Positions 47,901 through 61,846 of a stretch of 64,000 nucleotides of DNA are shown here, piece after piece. The position numbers and the translations under genes are program-made. Within the stretch, counting starts at the first letter, position 1; the number at the start of each line of letters is the position of its first letter. The DNA is from Scolanthus callimorphus (taxonomy: Eukaryota > Cnidaria > Anthozoa > Actiniaria > Edwardsiidae): NCBI GenBank assembly GCA_033964015.1, contig CM066914.1, forward strand, positions 16,881,637-16,945,636, in the 5' to 3' direction. The notes under the pieces are model-generated. The model did not search any database. It saw nothing but the letters and a program-made list of their open reading frames with translations, and was not told where the DNA came from.

Positions 47901-48820
47901 CTAAAAGAAAAGAGAAGAGTATTGTGCAGTTTGTTTCTACTTTATATTCTTCCATTTTTTCCCGTCTGCCTTCCATTCTACCCCTGTTCAAGTTGGACGC
48001 TAACGATGAAATGGCCTGGCTGTCGGAGGCACTACATATTGTAAAACAGCCCTCATGATTGTAAGCTGCGCGTCCGCAACTTGCGCCATCCAATGTAGCC
48101 CTGCGGTCCTGTACTTTCGACCGCTTTGTCGAGTTCCCCCCGCGATGAGAGAAGACTCTTTCTTTCTTTTCTTTTTTGTGTGTGTCTTGAGGAGGAGGTA
48201 ATTTGATATGACTAGGAATTACTAATTTGTTTGTAGCCATGCTTTCGTGTTGTACTAAATTCCTCATTATTACTCTATAACACGATTGATAACCGAATGC
48301 CACTGCGCTAGAGAAAACGAAATTGAACCAGCGAAAGATAACGAAAAAGAAATCCAAAGACGTTAAAAGATAGATTAAAATTACGGTGTGACGTGTCTTA
48401 TACACTCTTTTTTACATATGAACATTTCTGTTTTCGGCTGGGAAAATTCCACATGTTCTTAAATTTTTAGATGAGATGTTCTTAAAGATAGCAAGCCCCA
48501 AGACAATTCAAATTCGTGCAATTATACTCATACAATTTAAATTTATACAATTGCTTGCCACTCCTTGCTTGTACACGATACATGACATACGTGGATATAA
48601 AAAAGTCTAGTTACGATATCAAGCCGATAATCCATAAATAAAAACAGTCTAAAGTATTACTAAAAACAAACTATAGATCCGTAAAGAAGCCAATTTTCAT
48701 ATCCGTAGCGAAAGATTTCAAAACCTGTAGTTTTAGTTTCCCAGAGAGCTATGCGGGTTTAAAGTACTGTTTTCTTTCCCATAATCCTTTTCTGGCGTAA
48801 ATTGACGTTAAATAAATTGG

Positions 48821-49052
48821 CGCCATTCTCTTATCCAGAGCGCCCCGGCTCGTCTCCTCGCGGGGGAGGCTCTGGTGACATCCATTTGAGGACCTTTGTT
48901 GATTGGCTGGTTATGAACGTTGGTGCATGCGCAGAAAGATCTTTCTCTCAACGGCTCTGTATCAAATCTCGCGCATGCGTCAGTGGCTGTCACCAGAGCC
49001 TCCCCCGCGAGGAGACGAGCCGGGGAGCTCTGGGTACGAGAATGAATTGGCG
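48821..49052. mobile_element. 232-bp MITE with ~65-bp inverted ends
   Basis: CGCCATTCTC, then CCAGAGCGCCCCGGCTCGTC, then TCCTCGCGGGGGAGGCTCTG form the left arm. They recur inverted at the right end with few differences. It is GC-rich against an AT-rich background. The open frames in it are palindrome by-products. Confidence 0.75.
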
Positions 49053-49209
49053 CACGAGAATGTTCGAAGGGCGCATGCGGTCTCATCCCGCGCTTGCTCC
49101 CGATCTCTTAGCGGGGAAACTGTGAACCACAGGCTCACGCACCGCAGTAAATTTGGCTTGACTCAGCGATTGCTAAAAGGAAAATGCCATATAGTAGAAC
49201 CTGTATTAA

Positions 49210-49331
49210 AGGCCCATCACCAACCGGGTGCCTTTGCGCCCCGTTTTCTTTTGTTTTCAAATTGATCCATTGTTTTTCGGGTGCTCTGATTGGCTTAGAG
49301 TCCGCAAAGGCTCTCGGTTGGTGATGGGCCT
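49210..49331. mobile_element. TTAA-targeted MITE, copy 1 (piggyBac-type)
   Basis: AGGCCCATCACCAACCGGGT begins and CGGTTGGTGATGGGCCT ends this 122-bp element, with TTAA on both sides (49206-49209 and 49332-49335). TTAA targets are typical of piggyBac and some Kolobok elements. Copy 2 is at 61847-61969 in the opposite orientation. Confidence 0.88.
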
Positions 49332-49874
49332 TTAAACCTCCTTGGCTCGGTCTGTACAGAAAGCCCTTGATCTTTTTGTACAATCCTCGCCTGTCAAAAA
49401 ATAATTCTAATCACCAAAAATACATTTAAGTATAACCAAATAACCAAAATAACAGCCCAGGTTTGAAATGACCTTTTAACTGTTAAATCAATAGAAAGCT
49501 ATAGTGTTTCTATCTATTACGAAGAGGATGGAATTGGATTGCGATTTGAATTATTTGCTTGTCAGGCAAGCGTGCGAGTGCTCTCCTTTAATAAGCGGTT
49601 ATTATATACAAGCGTGGTTGTGTATCAGTCGAATTGTGACTGGTTTGCGTCCATGGGTACATATCACGGATGGGTTGTGTATTTTGAATTCTAATTGGCT
49701 CGCGTTCTGTATCACCAACTCTCACTGGCTTGCGTCCATGGGTTTATAAGAGTACATACCACGGATTGCGGATTCGGGGCGCACTGAACGAAATCCACAA
49801 GTTTTGGCTGTGTGCGCTCTGATCTCACGTTTGATTGCCTTTTTATTTGTGACATCTTAACTTGCAAGAGGGAA

Positions 49875-50000
49875 GAGGTCAAAACAATGGTACTTTTTAG
49901 GAGCTCGTTTTTTGTCAGGGGAGGTGGTGGTTGCGGGTCGAGGTACCCCTCCCCACCTCCCTTAAATCGAGTCCTCCCACAGTACAATTGTTTTGACCTC
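49875..50000. mobile_element. 126-bp inverted-repeat element
   Basis: GAGGTCAAAACAATGGTACT at the left and AGTACAATTGTTTTGACCTC at the right are near-perfect complements. The interior has GGTCGAGGTACCCCTCC. No target duplication was settled. Confidence 0.65.
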
Positions 50001-50407
50001 TCCCCCAACACTCAATATAATCTTTTTTTTTTCTTCATCTTTATGGATACAAACTTCATCCGCCACTCTTGCTTCAAGTTTCATTTGCCATTCTATTTTT
50101 TAAAGCTTTTCTCCTTTAGCACCTCGTCGGATTGTGAGAAATGAATTATGCGGACGCCAACCGGAAATCGAGGCTTTTTTCTTTCAAAAGAATCTTAACG
50201 CTAACAGGTTTGTGTTGGAGGAAAACTTTACCAAGAGGTCAAACGCTCCATTTTTCAGAACATTCCAAAATCTTACTACCCTTCGTGATGAATTCCGACC
50301 CTTGCCTTTCAGCTACTGACTGAGCTATAGAGTCAGTTGAGAGCAGGTCGTGGTTATCGGATTGTGTTTATTTTTAACTTAGTAAGTAATTACAGCATGA
50401 GGTATCC

Positions 50408-50938
50408 GAGTTTCAGATGAATGTCGCAAGTAAATCAGAATAGCGTTTTCTACGTCTTCCTATTGGTTGAGGTCTTAAGTCTTCGTTTAGTCAGCCAATC
50501 AGAATTGAATTACAAAAACCAAAACCACTTTGACTCTTGTTTTTGATGACTTACCATTGTATGCATTGCTACGCGACCTCAAAATTCAATGTTGCGATGG
50601 GCGATTGGCGATTTTTAGCCGTCAATCAAACCAAAACGCTGGATTCGGACACTTCAGCGGGCCAACATTGATTGCAAAATCAACCAAAGTGGTTTTAAGC
50701 TATGCTTTGGCTTCCTCGACTCGAATTTTTAACTTTCTGGTTCAAGAAAATTGACAATAATCATCTTGCGTAAAATCGCCAATCGCCCAACAGTGAATTT
50801 TGAGGTCGCGTAGCAATGCATATGGTGGTAACGCAAGTTGTATTTACTTCGTCTGCTGATCAGTTGTTGAATGGGTTTCGTTTCTTTTGGCTATTCACTT
50901 TGCGTTCAGTTTTCGCCACTCAACTGAAATCCGCTCTA
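50408..50938. mobile_element. TAGAGCGGATTTCA-family copy split by a nested element
   Basis: The left part begins GAGTTTCAGATGAATGTCGC and the right part ends CAACTGAAATCCGCTCTA, as in other copies. The nested element at 50551-50831 has ~60-bp arms beginning TTACCATTGTATGCATTGCT then ACGCGACCTCAAAATTCA. They are matched inverted at AGCAATGCATATGGTGGTAA. Confidence 0.6.
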
Positions 50939-51138
50939 AAGAATGATTCTACGAATCGCCAAGAACTTTGCTGGAATAACATTTATACTTAACCAGAGTT
51001 GTATTACACTCATTAGCGAAGTACATCCGGATCCCACTTGACGTTTATATGGTAGTAAATCTTTATGAAATGAGTTTAAAAGCCAGGTGTGTGTGCAAAT
51101 GAAACCGAGTCAAGTGAGAGCACTCGTCTTTGTATCAA

Positions 51139-51317
51139 CATTATCAATGACATAATATATCAAACACGAGACAGCGTGTTTCATCACGATTTCCAAACAC
51201 TGAGAAGTGGGTTGAAAAAAGGAGGCACAGCCGAGATTTTTAACCGACTTCGAGGTGTCTTGAAATCCTAATGAAAACGGACTGTCTCGTATTTGATATA
51301 TTACGTCATTGATAATG
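51139..51317. mobile_element. 179-bp MITE with ~37-bp inverted ends
   Basis: CATTATCAATGACATAATAT then ATCAAACACGAGACAG at the left is matched inverted by CTGTCTCGTATTTGATATAT then TACGTCATTGATAATG at the right. It has no coding frame. Confidence 0.75.
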
Positions 51318-54300
51318 CTGAGTGTTTGATATAGCTTCTCAAATGAGCCGCTTAATGTCGAGAAAAAAGGAATAAAATCTCAGAACTCTCAGAACGTGTA
51401 TCCAAACCTTCTTCGTGTCTCCTTTTCTGTCTTCGTGATTCTTTTGTTTAAACTTGATGAATTATTAATGAGTTTGAGAAGAAGTCTTTCTAGAACGGGC
51501 GGAATAAAGTGCATCCACCATAAAATGTACTGATTATTGTGAACTATAGCAAGTGCTTTGTTATTTGAGGTTGAATTATATACTTCAGTATTTGTTTAGT
51601 TGTCTTCCCCGATGTGAGATCCTTCCGGGCTTTTAGCCCTTTAAATGTATTTTACAGTTCGGCGATGAAATTGAAAAAACTAAAGCTACGCCGAAAGATC
51701 TCCCGCAATGGTTTAGTTTTCGAAATAATGGTACCGTTATTAATAAGATATAAAGTGCATTTAGTGTGAAACAGAAGCCGTTATTAGTTTATTTTCTGAA
51801 AGGACTAATGTATCAAACATTTGTACGTACCACACCCGTTTTGGATGATTTAGGATACCATAGGATTTATTAAAATACTTTTGAAAAATCTTGAAAGCTA
51901 TAAAAATGAGCAATATTCCACTTTAAACTAAGGTCATAGAAAGGCACTTTCCCGGCAGGACTTTGTTGTATTTTTAAATTACCTAACAAAGTGACTGAAT
52001 CTTTGTCACTCAAAAAATGATACAAGGCAGCTCGACTCTTTACAGCGCCCAAAGCGTTTATCTTTCCCTTTGCTGCTTAAACAAAGGGATTCTGAACTGC
52101 ATTTGAAACAATCGGTTGTAAAACGAAAACTGATATCAATATAACTTATCTCTTGGGTCGATTTCAATGCTGAGTCAGTATTACAGGAACTATAGCTATA
52201 TTTACTCACGTTAGCGTACTTAAAATGTAATGTGACAAATTACTTTCAGGTGTAACCAAAATGATCAAAATTTGAAGTACTGATAAATAATTTGTAACAC
52301 GAATGTGGCGATTAATTTCGAAAGTTAACGGTAATAAAGACGTCATGAACTCATTACCGATTCCCTATTGGTAATATGTGGTCTCCAAAACCAGACTCTG
52401 AAGTGTAGAAAAGATGATTATGATATCCCACTCAAGAATATGACAGTACTTTGCTGACAGAATGTAAACGTACTCTTCAAGCCAAACGTATTTTAAACAA
52501 GATATAGTCAATTTTCTTAGTATCTAATGTCTCTTTAATTATTTTTACTGTAGTTGGCTGGATCTTGATACCAAAAGATCATTTTATCAGACTAAGATTG
52601 GTCCGTGAAGCTAAACGAACAACGCACGAAGGCAAAAGGAGAGCTCTAGTTTGTAGCTTATCGCGTTGTGTGTCATTCGCCCGAACATTGGGATAGAGCT
52701 TCGTCTACAGAACAAAGACGGAGTTTCATGTTAATCAAACTAAAATCCTGTTTTAGTTAGCAGTTGCTTGCTTTTAGGTCTATAACGACGATAGATGAGA
52801 TCCTGTCAGTGACAGGTTAAAGTTATCAGAATGGACAGAAAAGTGACCATTTAGGTCTTTTAGCGCGACAAAAGTACTGCTAAGTATTGAGGACAGCGCT
52901 CAACGCCTTCGGGGGTTCTGCCTCTTTGACAAGATCTCGGTGATAGCTGATTACGCGATAACCATAAGTTGAGGTTGCCCTTTTGGTTAAGAAAAGCTTA
53001 TCTTCACCTGTGTGAGCTAGGACTGTGGCTTAGCAAGGCACCGGCATTACAACGCTATTCTTTATTTTACAGCCAAAACTGTGCAGTGAGTAATTTTCAA
53101 AACGTGGTTTGATTTGTCGTTCGTTTACTTTTTCTGTTCCGCCAGGCTTCGCCTACTGCAGTCGGCGAAGTCGCCTACTGCACAAGGCAAGACCTGTTTG
53201 GCTTTTAAGATGGTTTGTTTGGTGGATACAACTCTTTTGGTTTACGATGAAGAATTTTGCAGTGGATAAGCGGATTAGGAATGATAAAGATATATTTCGC
53301 CCGTTACTGATATTTAAGTGCCAGTCACTCTATGAAAGGGGGCGTCGATAACGAGTTTGTTTTAGTGGAAACAGATTAGAGAGCGAGAGAGAGATTGATA
53401 TCCATTGCTCACGTCCGGCCGAGAAGGTTTCACAATAGTTTAGTCGTGATCACAGCCATTGAGGTGAAAAGCGCCGTAACCCGGCTCAAAGGATCGAATG
53501 AAATGAAGTGAACATAGAACAAGCTGCACAGGTGCATGCGAAAACTGGCGCCTTCCAGCACGAGGGCAGTGGCGCTGCATTCGCGCCTTTTTGCGCCTTT
53601 TATTTACTCCACAAAGTGGAACTTAGCCTAGTTTTGTTCACGTTGCCAGGCGACACTAAACTGAAGTACCTTAATAAAGTTCTCTCAGATCGCATTCGAT
53701 GGTTTGAAGTGTTGTACCCTTGTGTGAAACAGTAGCTGCCCTCTTGTGTTGTTGTGAATGGTACAATAGAGGCTTAAAGTGACTGCTGCACTGTCTTTTG
53801 AATATGTGCATGGTTCCTTATGCAGTTGATCAATGGCGGACACAAATCGCACAAAAGGCAATGCGTTGGCCTTCGGCATTTGAATAACGCTTCCCACCAT
53901 GTGCGCGGTAAACTCTAGATTGGAATTTGCCTTTCATAATTTTTTTTTATGAAATTTCAAATTGATAGCGTTACCTCAAGTTCGTGTTCTCTTTTCGGTT
54001 GTTTTACTATAGTTTCACTGTTTTACTATAGCTATGTGATTCCCAAGGGAAATGTTAACAGTGACCAAAAAACATTTAAAACTTACATTTGGGAATTAGG
54101 GCAGTACTAATAGTTTCACCCGAGGAGATTGAAGGTAAAGGAAATCGCTCACAAAGTTCTCTTTTTTTGCACGCGTGCATGGGAGCGGAGGGAGCGGGAT
54201 GCTGGTATATGGACATTTAATGGAGTTGTACAATTCCGCACTGAACAATTTGTTTTATTTTTAGCATGATCACCATTTCACAATGACTACTGCTACAAAA

Positions 54301-56788
54301 TCGTACTCAAGAAACCGAGAGAATTAGACCCAGCAAAACACGGGCAAGATATGATAGGAAATCATCACGTTTTAAGCACCTTTCATAATGTCTGATTTTC
54401 CTGCGATAGTTTCCGGCTTAATTAAACAGCCTATCGCGCGAATATATATTTGAGAGATTTTCACTGAGTTTGATCACAGGGTATATAATAAATTGTTAGC
54501 ATAACAATCCGCGTTAGCCCGGAGTTAATTAGGGTTTTAATGGAGGCTAGGCTAGTTTTGTCGGCAAGTGCTTGTTTGACGGCCTGCGCCGCTCACAACC
54601 CAGCGTGAAAACACTGATATCTTTCAAAATCTAAGAAGCCAGTATATTTCATGCCGGCGCCAAGTATTTCGGGTTTTAAATGATACTTTGTAAGTGCAAT
54701 ACTTTCTAGCAGCTTTACAGATGCTTCATTGTTTATCTTATGGTTCATTTAAAAGGTCAAAATGAAATAACAATAAAAGTTCTTATATAGATAATTATTC
54801 ATAAACACTTAAACTTCGTGTCGATTTGTTCATTTCTTATCTTTCTAGCAAAATCCATTTTCCCTCTTCGAGATATGAGGACACTCGGCCCAACAGATTT
54901 TATCCTATAGCCCGAGAAATTTGACACGAAGTTTCGGGATTTTCGTGCAGGTGCCACTCTTTCTGAAATCGAGCTCTTTTCAATGTCTAGGTAATTTTCG
55001 GGTAGTTAACAAGCGTTCACGACGATCTCCATTCAGCTCTAATCTCTGAGCAAACAGAGAGCAAATTCCGATTTGATTACGTTTTCAGAAAAGTGGATTG
55101 GTAAATAAATTGTTTCAATATCTCAAATTGCTGACATTATTATCAAGCAAACTTGTAAAATTCGATAATGGTTTTCAACACTCTTCCGGCTCATTACGAA
55201 TATGTTAGCGAACAACATGGTTGTTTCTATAAAACGGTTCTTCATATTATCAGCCAAGTTGGAAGAATAGTGTTTAAAATGATAACAAAACTGCAACAAT
55301 CACAAATTACTTAGGGTTTGTTTAGTTGCGATTTCCTGCGAAAATTGTCACTTTGCGTCAAAAGAACAGAAAATAATTCCCAGAGGACTCGGCGCGTAGG
55401 GTAAAAGGACAAAACTGCCATTTTAACAAGTAGATGTTAATGCAAGTTTTGTTCTCAACAGAAAATAAACAACATTTAGTCAAAGATTGATAATGGACGT
55501 CTTTTTGTTTCGAGGTGAATTTCATTATTTTTTCTGAAAAGCGTTTTATCTTATTTTGACTTTTTTCTAAAGGTTTACTTTCCCAGGATGTGGTAACGTA
55601 TGGATTTCTAAGCACGGCCTAAGTTTACCTCTGTGGGTTATTCAGGTAATTATTATTGCTTCTTCATAACCGCTAATGCGGGCCTGAAACGCCGACAAAA
55701 TCATCTCGAGGGAGAACATTTCCGTTCTGCTCATGTCTCTTCCAATGGGAACGGGGTTTCTTTGAGGAAAATGTTTAAGAAATGACAATCGTTTTTTGTC
55801 GTCGAGTTCTTTTTCAATAAATCCTCGCAAAAGCTTATCGATTAGGCGTAGCAGTTTAGTTAAAGTTAAGCTGAAAATTAAATAGTCAAATTTTGCTGAA
55901 TGACAGTAATGATTGTTTAAACCTTAGCTTAAGTAATAAACATAAGCGTATACGAAGCATCATGAGTATTGAGTATAAAATCGCTAATTTCACTTAACGT
56001 TAAGTGCTAGAAATATTCCCATTGGGTGTCGTATTTATGTTTATGAATTTACTCTTTAGTAAACTATAATATACATCAAGCGTAACCATATTCAAACAGA
56101 CCGATCTAATTGTCATCAAGTGTGTGAGAACAATAGAATCCGAGGTAAATTAGAGCAATTTGGCATTCATGGTTTGGCTGTAGGTCTGAATGCTCCATTG
56201 ACTGAGGGCCATCTGGCCCAGCTGGTGGCCTTACGCCAATCAGAGACCCAGTACATCTGCATGAATCAACCAATCACATGCCTTCATTCACTGAGAAACA
56301 CACGAAAACGTTATATCAACAATCAACAAAGTGTATCTGTTTTTCGCCCCGAAGATACATTTCGAAAAAATGGACAAATTAACATAAGAACAATGCCCAA
56401 CAATGGCAAGTCTCTGAGAACACACGCCAATACGTGCCGTAAACTTCCCCTTTTAAGACCAAGGCCTTGATGCTACATCCTTTTATGTTTTCTTGCTGAC
56501 AAAGATAATGCTCCAAAGGGGGTCTATCGATTTCTCAAACTTTTCAAACGCTGATGAGATTTTTATAAAGTGTCCTTAGAGGCCAGTTTGCAATACGCCG
56601 ATGACGCGGCCCTTCGAACAATATAATGTATCGTCAACGCGAACAAAGATCCTCCAATCCAGAGAGACCGGAACAAGCTTGTTAATAACCCTTTAGATTC
56701 AAATAAAGTATGAGATAATAAATGCCATTTACTATCCCGTATAATGAAGTAGCACTGCTCCGATTAAGGACTGTTGTTCGTGCTCGCA

Positions 56789-56795
56789 TATATAA
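56789..56795 (+). promoter_or_regulatory. Candidate TATA box of the rough gene
   Basis: TATATAA occurs 126 bp upstream of the chosen ATG at 56915. Transcription starting some 30 bp downstream would leave a 5' UTR of about 95 bp. It would also exclude the upstream in-frame ATG at 56774. Motif and position are the only evidence. Confidence 0.4.
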
Positions 56796-56914
56796 CAGCC
56801 CGCCAAGTGGCTATTCCAATCATACCTGCGAATACCTTGGTCAACGCCCTTATAGCTCACCAGAAAAAAGACGCGAATCCTAATTCATACATGGTTCTTG
56901 TCGCCCATCCAAAG

Positions 56915-59900
56915 ATGCAAAGCCCGTCCTTTACTGTAGACTCTTTGATTTCCAAAAAAATTCCGGAGCCCCAATCCCAGAACCATGGAGGCAAAGAAGA
57001 GCTTTCCCCGGTGGATAGAGTCAAGTCAGCGTTCTCCGTGGCTGCCCATCTTTCTAAGAGGGAGTTCCCCGCAAGTGTGTGTAACTGCCAGCCCTGTCAG
57101 CAACCCGGGTTTACCTCCATCAGTCAGCCCGTGGCAGACCCCAGGTTCATGTCCTTGCAGACGATGACAGGAGTCAGTGTCCCGGCGCCAGTTTTTCTCG
57201 CTAAAAGTAAGCACACTTTTTGACATTTTTCTACATCGTAGTGTTGTAGCCATTTCCCAGTAAAGGATTTCGTTGCTACCTTTAGATAGGTAGAGCATTC
57301 AAGGGAGCAGAGAACTTAAAGTCACAATTACAAGAAATGTGGTCCTTTTAAACAACTCAGGGTAGATAGATAATAAGCGCACTGCGAGCGAGAATTCCTC
57401 GGTAAAATCCTCAGCAAAATGTTGCGTAAATATGGCCTATTTTAGAGTTTACTTCAAACAAAGCTCGAAAAAAGAATGCTGTTAGAAAACGAACAGGTAA
57501 CGAGCTCGGTGATCTTTTGACGCATTTCGTGCTCAGCTATTTTGCAGTCTTGTTTTTATTTAGTTGCATTCGTGTTATTACTTATAACCCTACTTATCTC
57601 TGAAAATTGCGCTATTTAAGCTGGAGGTAATAAAAAAATATGAATTATATTATTGCAGGTGTATAAAGATTTGATTCTAACACTAATTAGAGTTTAAATT
57701 TGTTGAATATTTCCCGAAATTACCAATTTACTAGCGAGAAATAGATACTGCGCAATTCCTTTAATATTGCGTGAGTTTCTGCCTGTACTTTCTGTGCAAT
57801 GTTTGAGGGGCATTCGTTCGTGAATCTATGCGCCCAGATCAGTTCCAACCGATTTAACTTTATATCCTTGGCATTTTCACGGCTTTGTAAAACACAATTT
57901 CGATGATTTCTCATTGAGCGTACTGGGAGGTCACAATTGACACGATGCGGAGAAAACTGCTTCCTGAAGCCAAACTTTAACATTTCTCTCAATATCGGTA
58001 AAGTATATTTTCTGGTTTTATCGTGTTAACAAGGAATATAAAGCCGCGCTTACTCGAGCACTTGTAAAAACATGGAATTCAGTTGTCTGTATCAGACGGA
58101 GGTTTCCTTCTTAATAATCCAGCCGATCATTTAGCGTGGCCATTTGTTGCCTAAATTTGCTCATTTATTTTTTCCTGCTTGGGCTAATTACCTTTTTTCG
58201 CAGACCTTTCGAAGACTTGGCGCTTAAAGTAGTAGTAAAAGAATATTTTATTTCTTTTTAGACTTTCACCAGAATAACCGCCCTTTTTCACTTTTCACTC
58301 CCCTTCATTTTAAGAAGTGCGTCTTCCTTTCTTTCTTTCTGTGTGCACAAAATTACGCCACAAACTCGCGTTTAATTTCACCGCAGAAACGCAACTCAAA
58401 ACAACGATTTCGCGATGAAAAGGGGCCATTTTTACTCGGAACCAATTAAAAAATGATTTCCCTTAAACCCGGTCGCCAAATTCATACGAAACTGCCAACG
58501 TAAAAGACATTGACGTCGAATCTCTTGACTACTATAAAACGGGCAGGTTTTGAACGATCTTTAATCTATCAAATCCTAACAGTCCATTTTTGTTTCTTTT
58601 TGTTATTTTTGTCCTTCATAAAAGGCCTTCGCCCTAACGTGCAGGTGAAGACGAAACTTATTTTGCCGAGTAACCGGCTGTGTGATCCCCCTCGGCTTCT
58701 ATTATGTTTTATATTAGCAATTTAGAAGATAAATATAGTTATATCTTGATCTTTAATTGAGAGAACACAGACAAGCACTGTGCAAACCATTATCGCCTCT
58801 ACGTCTCTGCAAAAACAATGTTTTTAATAATGTTTAGTTGCAAAATTGCGATGAAATTTATCGCTTAAGGGAAAGAATAAGCTCTGGATCCATTGCTGGC
58901 AAAATAAGGGCGGAAACAACTCAGAGGATAATAGCTTAACATAAGGGCGATTCCAGCCGAAAGTGAAGTACCTTGCTATCTCTTTCCCTGATCATACAGG
59001 AAATAACTCCGAGCATTTAGGCAAATCTTAAAAGGATACTTTCGTCAGATTTGGCTGTTAACTTGTCAAAACCTTGAGGCTATTGAAAAAGGCGAAAGTG
59101 TTTTTTTTCTTTTAGATCATAGGGCGCCCCCTGGACGTTTTGTCTTGAGTGAAGGATAAATCAATTGAGCATGTATGAAGATGACTATTTGTTTCTTTGA
59201 TTTTCCTGAAAAATTTCGACACCGGCGCGCGAAAAAAATTCAGAAAGCTAATAAATTCTTAGCAGTAATTCTAACGATGAAAGCCTCAATTTTTCTGACC
59301 AAATAACAATCATAATAGCAATAAATGCCCGATTAGCTCGTTTATTGTAGATTTCCTGTGGGTTTTTAGTTAAGTCGGCTGCGAGGGTGGCAAAGAACAC
59401 TAGTTTATCATAAACATTGAGAATTGCTACAACACAAGATAAAATTGGTGTGCGCAAAAACCGAATTTGCATTTATTCCTACAATCGACTCTAATCACCT
59501 ATAGTTTGGCAAAATGCGAAGGAGGTGAAAAGGGAAACACAAGCTAAGGTTAATATCCGGCGTTATTTTAAACTGCTAAATACAAAGGCTATTATGGACA
59601 GGAACTATCCAACTTCATAGAACGATACAGAATAACGCCTTAAAAAGGCAACCAAACCAAGCTTACAAATTACACTATGCGGATCTATTTCAAAGTTCCA
59701 AGGTTTTTTTAAACTGAAGTCAACAACGTAATTGGAGACCTCCCTTTCGTTATTTTATTTTAATGGCTATAGCTTCTATTTAAAGCAGATTGGTTCTTGC
59801 TTTTCAAACGGACGGTGCTTTAAAAGAAAAATATTTCAAAGAGATCATTAGTCAGGCGTTTTGACCGCAACATTTGACTTTAGAATTAAGAATTATTTTA

Positions 59901-61145
59901 AATTATCAAACAAGAGACAAATTTATAAGGTCTTTGGATCTAATAGATCTTTTATTATTCAGAACAACCAGGGAAGTGGAACAACTGAGTTAGAACCGTT
60001 TAAAGAGTGAAAACTATTGTCAGAGAAGAGCTTTATAATTACTGTCAACAACTGCTGAGTTCTCAAGTTTACTTTATAAAAACGACACATTATATAATCA
60101 TGAAAAATGGCCACTGTTTGTTTGTAAAGTAATTAAGTGTATATTTCTTGAAAAGTTCGTTTCTCTGCTCAGGTGTTAAGACAGTGTTTTATCTTTTTGT
60201 TCGAGTTTACTAGAGGTTACTTTTGCTAAAGTGCAAATATTTTTTCTCACTGTTTGTTTGTGTTTTTCGCACTTCTTGATCATTCCATTCAAAAGACCCA
60301 CTCTTCTTTCCGACCAGGAACTACTAAAGTGATTCATGCTGTTGAATTTTGAGTGAGTTGCTTGGAAAAGATATTCACACTGTTTTTATTTTACATTTAT
60401 ATCACTCTCATTTTAGGAATATTTCAGTGCGTCCTTGAGGGGCTGTGTCACAAATATTTTAATATTTTAAAAACTTCAGCTTAGTTTTAAGAAAGAACAT
60501 GGACTGAAATTTGCAATAAGTATCCATTCTTTAGTAATATTTAATAGCTCTCTCTATCAAATTAAGCCTTGGACAACTATTCAGCCCAAAAGGAAGTCAA
60601 AAAGGCCAATTCGCAATTCAATTCCGTTCGCTCGATAACATGAAATACTTGTAAGCTGGCAGCTGTAAGGTCATTTAACAAATCTAGACGATCATTTTCT
60701 TAATTATTGTGAATTGGACTACATTTAAGCTAACTTAATTAACCCTAAAAACTCATTTTGTTTTCCAAAAGGTCCCCAGAGAAGAAAGAGAAAGGAGAAC
60801 AAACCGAGGAGACAAAGAACAACATTCACAAGCGAACAAACGCTGAAACTAGAGTTGGAATTCCACCAAAACGAGTACATCACAAGATCGAGGCGATTTG
60901 AATTGGCAGCTTGTCTAAACCTGACAGAAACCCAAGTCAAAATTTGGTTCCAGAACCGAAGGGCCAAAGACAAACGCCTAGAGAAGGCCCAGATGGAGCA
61001 ACAATTACGGCTTGCTAGCTACACAAGTACTATGAGCTATCCCGCCTCTTATTTGAACTACTATGCGCCGCACTACTTTAAAAACGCTGCTAACCCCGCA
61101 TCAACTATCCCAAGTCCTGTTGCAGTCAGCCAAAGGCTATCGTGA
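56915..61145 (+). CDS. ro: Rough-type homeodomain transcription factor
   Basis: This is an ANTP-class homeodomain protein closest to Drosophila rough. Exon 1 is 56915-57206 and exon 2 is 60772-61145. They join in phase 1 across a 3.6-kb intron, giving 221 residues. I chose ATG 56915 ([15 protein letters not shown]) because it has A at -3. The in-frame ATG at 56891 has a poor context, and the open frame upstream to 56774 would overlap the candidate TATA box. SFTVDSLI is the short N-terminal motif common in ANTP-class proteins. The homeodomain at about residues 109-168 reads [58 protein letters not shown]. [17 protein letters not shown] and [12 protein letters not shown] are rough signatures. 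The C-terminus is Tyr/Ser/Pro-rich. Confidence 0.93.
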
Positions 61146-61181
61146 ATATACCAACATGGTGTAAATACATAACATTGTGTA

Positions 61182-61217
61182 AATAAATGATATTTTGTGT
61201 ACAAAAGAAACAATAAA
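61182..61217 (+). terminator. Polyadenylation signals of the rough gene
   Basis: Two AATAAA hexamers, at 61182-61187 and 61212-61217, lie 37 and 67 bp after the TGA stop. They imply a very short 3' UTR, unless later signals are used. Confidence 0.55.
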
Positions 61218-61846
61218 AGCGATGTTTTTTTAACAAAGGCTGGTCCTTATACTCAGAAACTAGTCACTTCAGGTATTAGGGCCATTTATTCAGTCGCACT
61301 CGTCAAAAATAGATATGAAAATGTTATTTCCAGCGCAGCCAACGTTAAAATAACACATGTAATTGGAAACGTCCTGTATTGTTCACTTCGTGGAAAAATC
61401 CAATTCGATAGTCCACACTTCAAGTACTAGATAGTTTAGACAACGACAACTATCAGTCTATTTTAAATACGTTTTCAATGTTACCAGGTTTTCAAAAAGC
61501 ATAGCCAAATTTTGATTGATTAACAACAGAATGTTGATCAATTAGTCTTGTGTATTTACAAAAGATATGTGTCCGAGCTATATATAGTAGGTGTTTTATA
61601 CCAATAAAGTTGTATATATTCGTTGAACACAGAGTAATGAATTGCTTGTTTGTTTTTTCCGGTCCCAAATACGTTGTTTCTAGTTTGATTAACTCTCTCA
61701 GGAACGAAAACAATGATAAATTGCCAATTGCCAAAATGGTTGATTTTCAATGGTTACAGTTGTCTGCTTCAGATATCCACCGCGTAAAATGGACGCGGGT
61801 TGGTTTTGCGGGCGCACAATGCATGATAATGAGGGTGATCCTTTAA

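Larger units (their letters stand above)
44962..56914. other. 12-kb gene-free spacer between divergent Mnx and rough
   Basis: No coding region is convincing on either strand. The stretch contains MITEs at 48821-49052, 49210-49331, 49875-50000, 50408-50938 (with a nested element) and 51139-51317. The rest (44962-48820 and 51318-56780) is AT-rich single-copy-looking DNA. It may hold enhancers for one or both homeobox genes, but that cannot be read from one sequence. Confidence 0.6.

Noticed and set aside
47893..48405. 170-codon minus-strand open frame between the homeobox genes
   Set aside because: The sequence shows no domain, and no splice partners or promoter support it. It was kept out of the gene list.
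56774..56914. Upstream in-frame extension of rough starting at ATG 56774
   Set aside because: The candidate TATA box at 56789-56795 lies inside it, and the extension has no homeobox-protein features. The start at 56915 gives the [13 protein letters not shown]-terminus.
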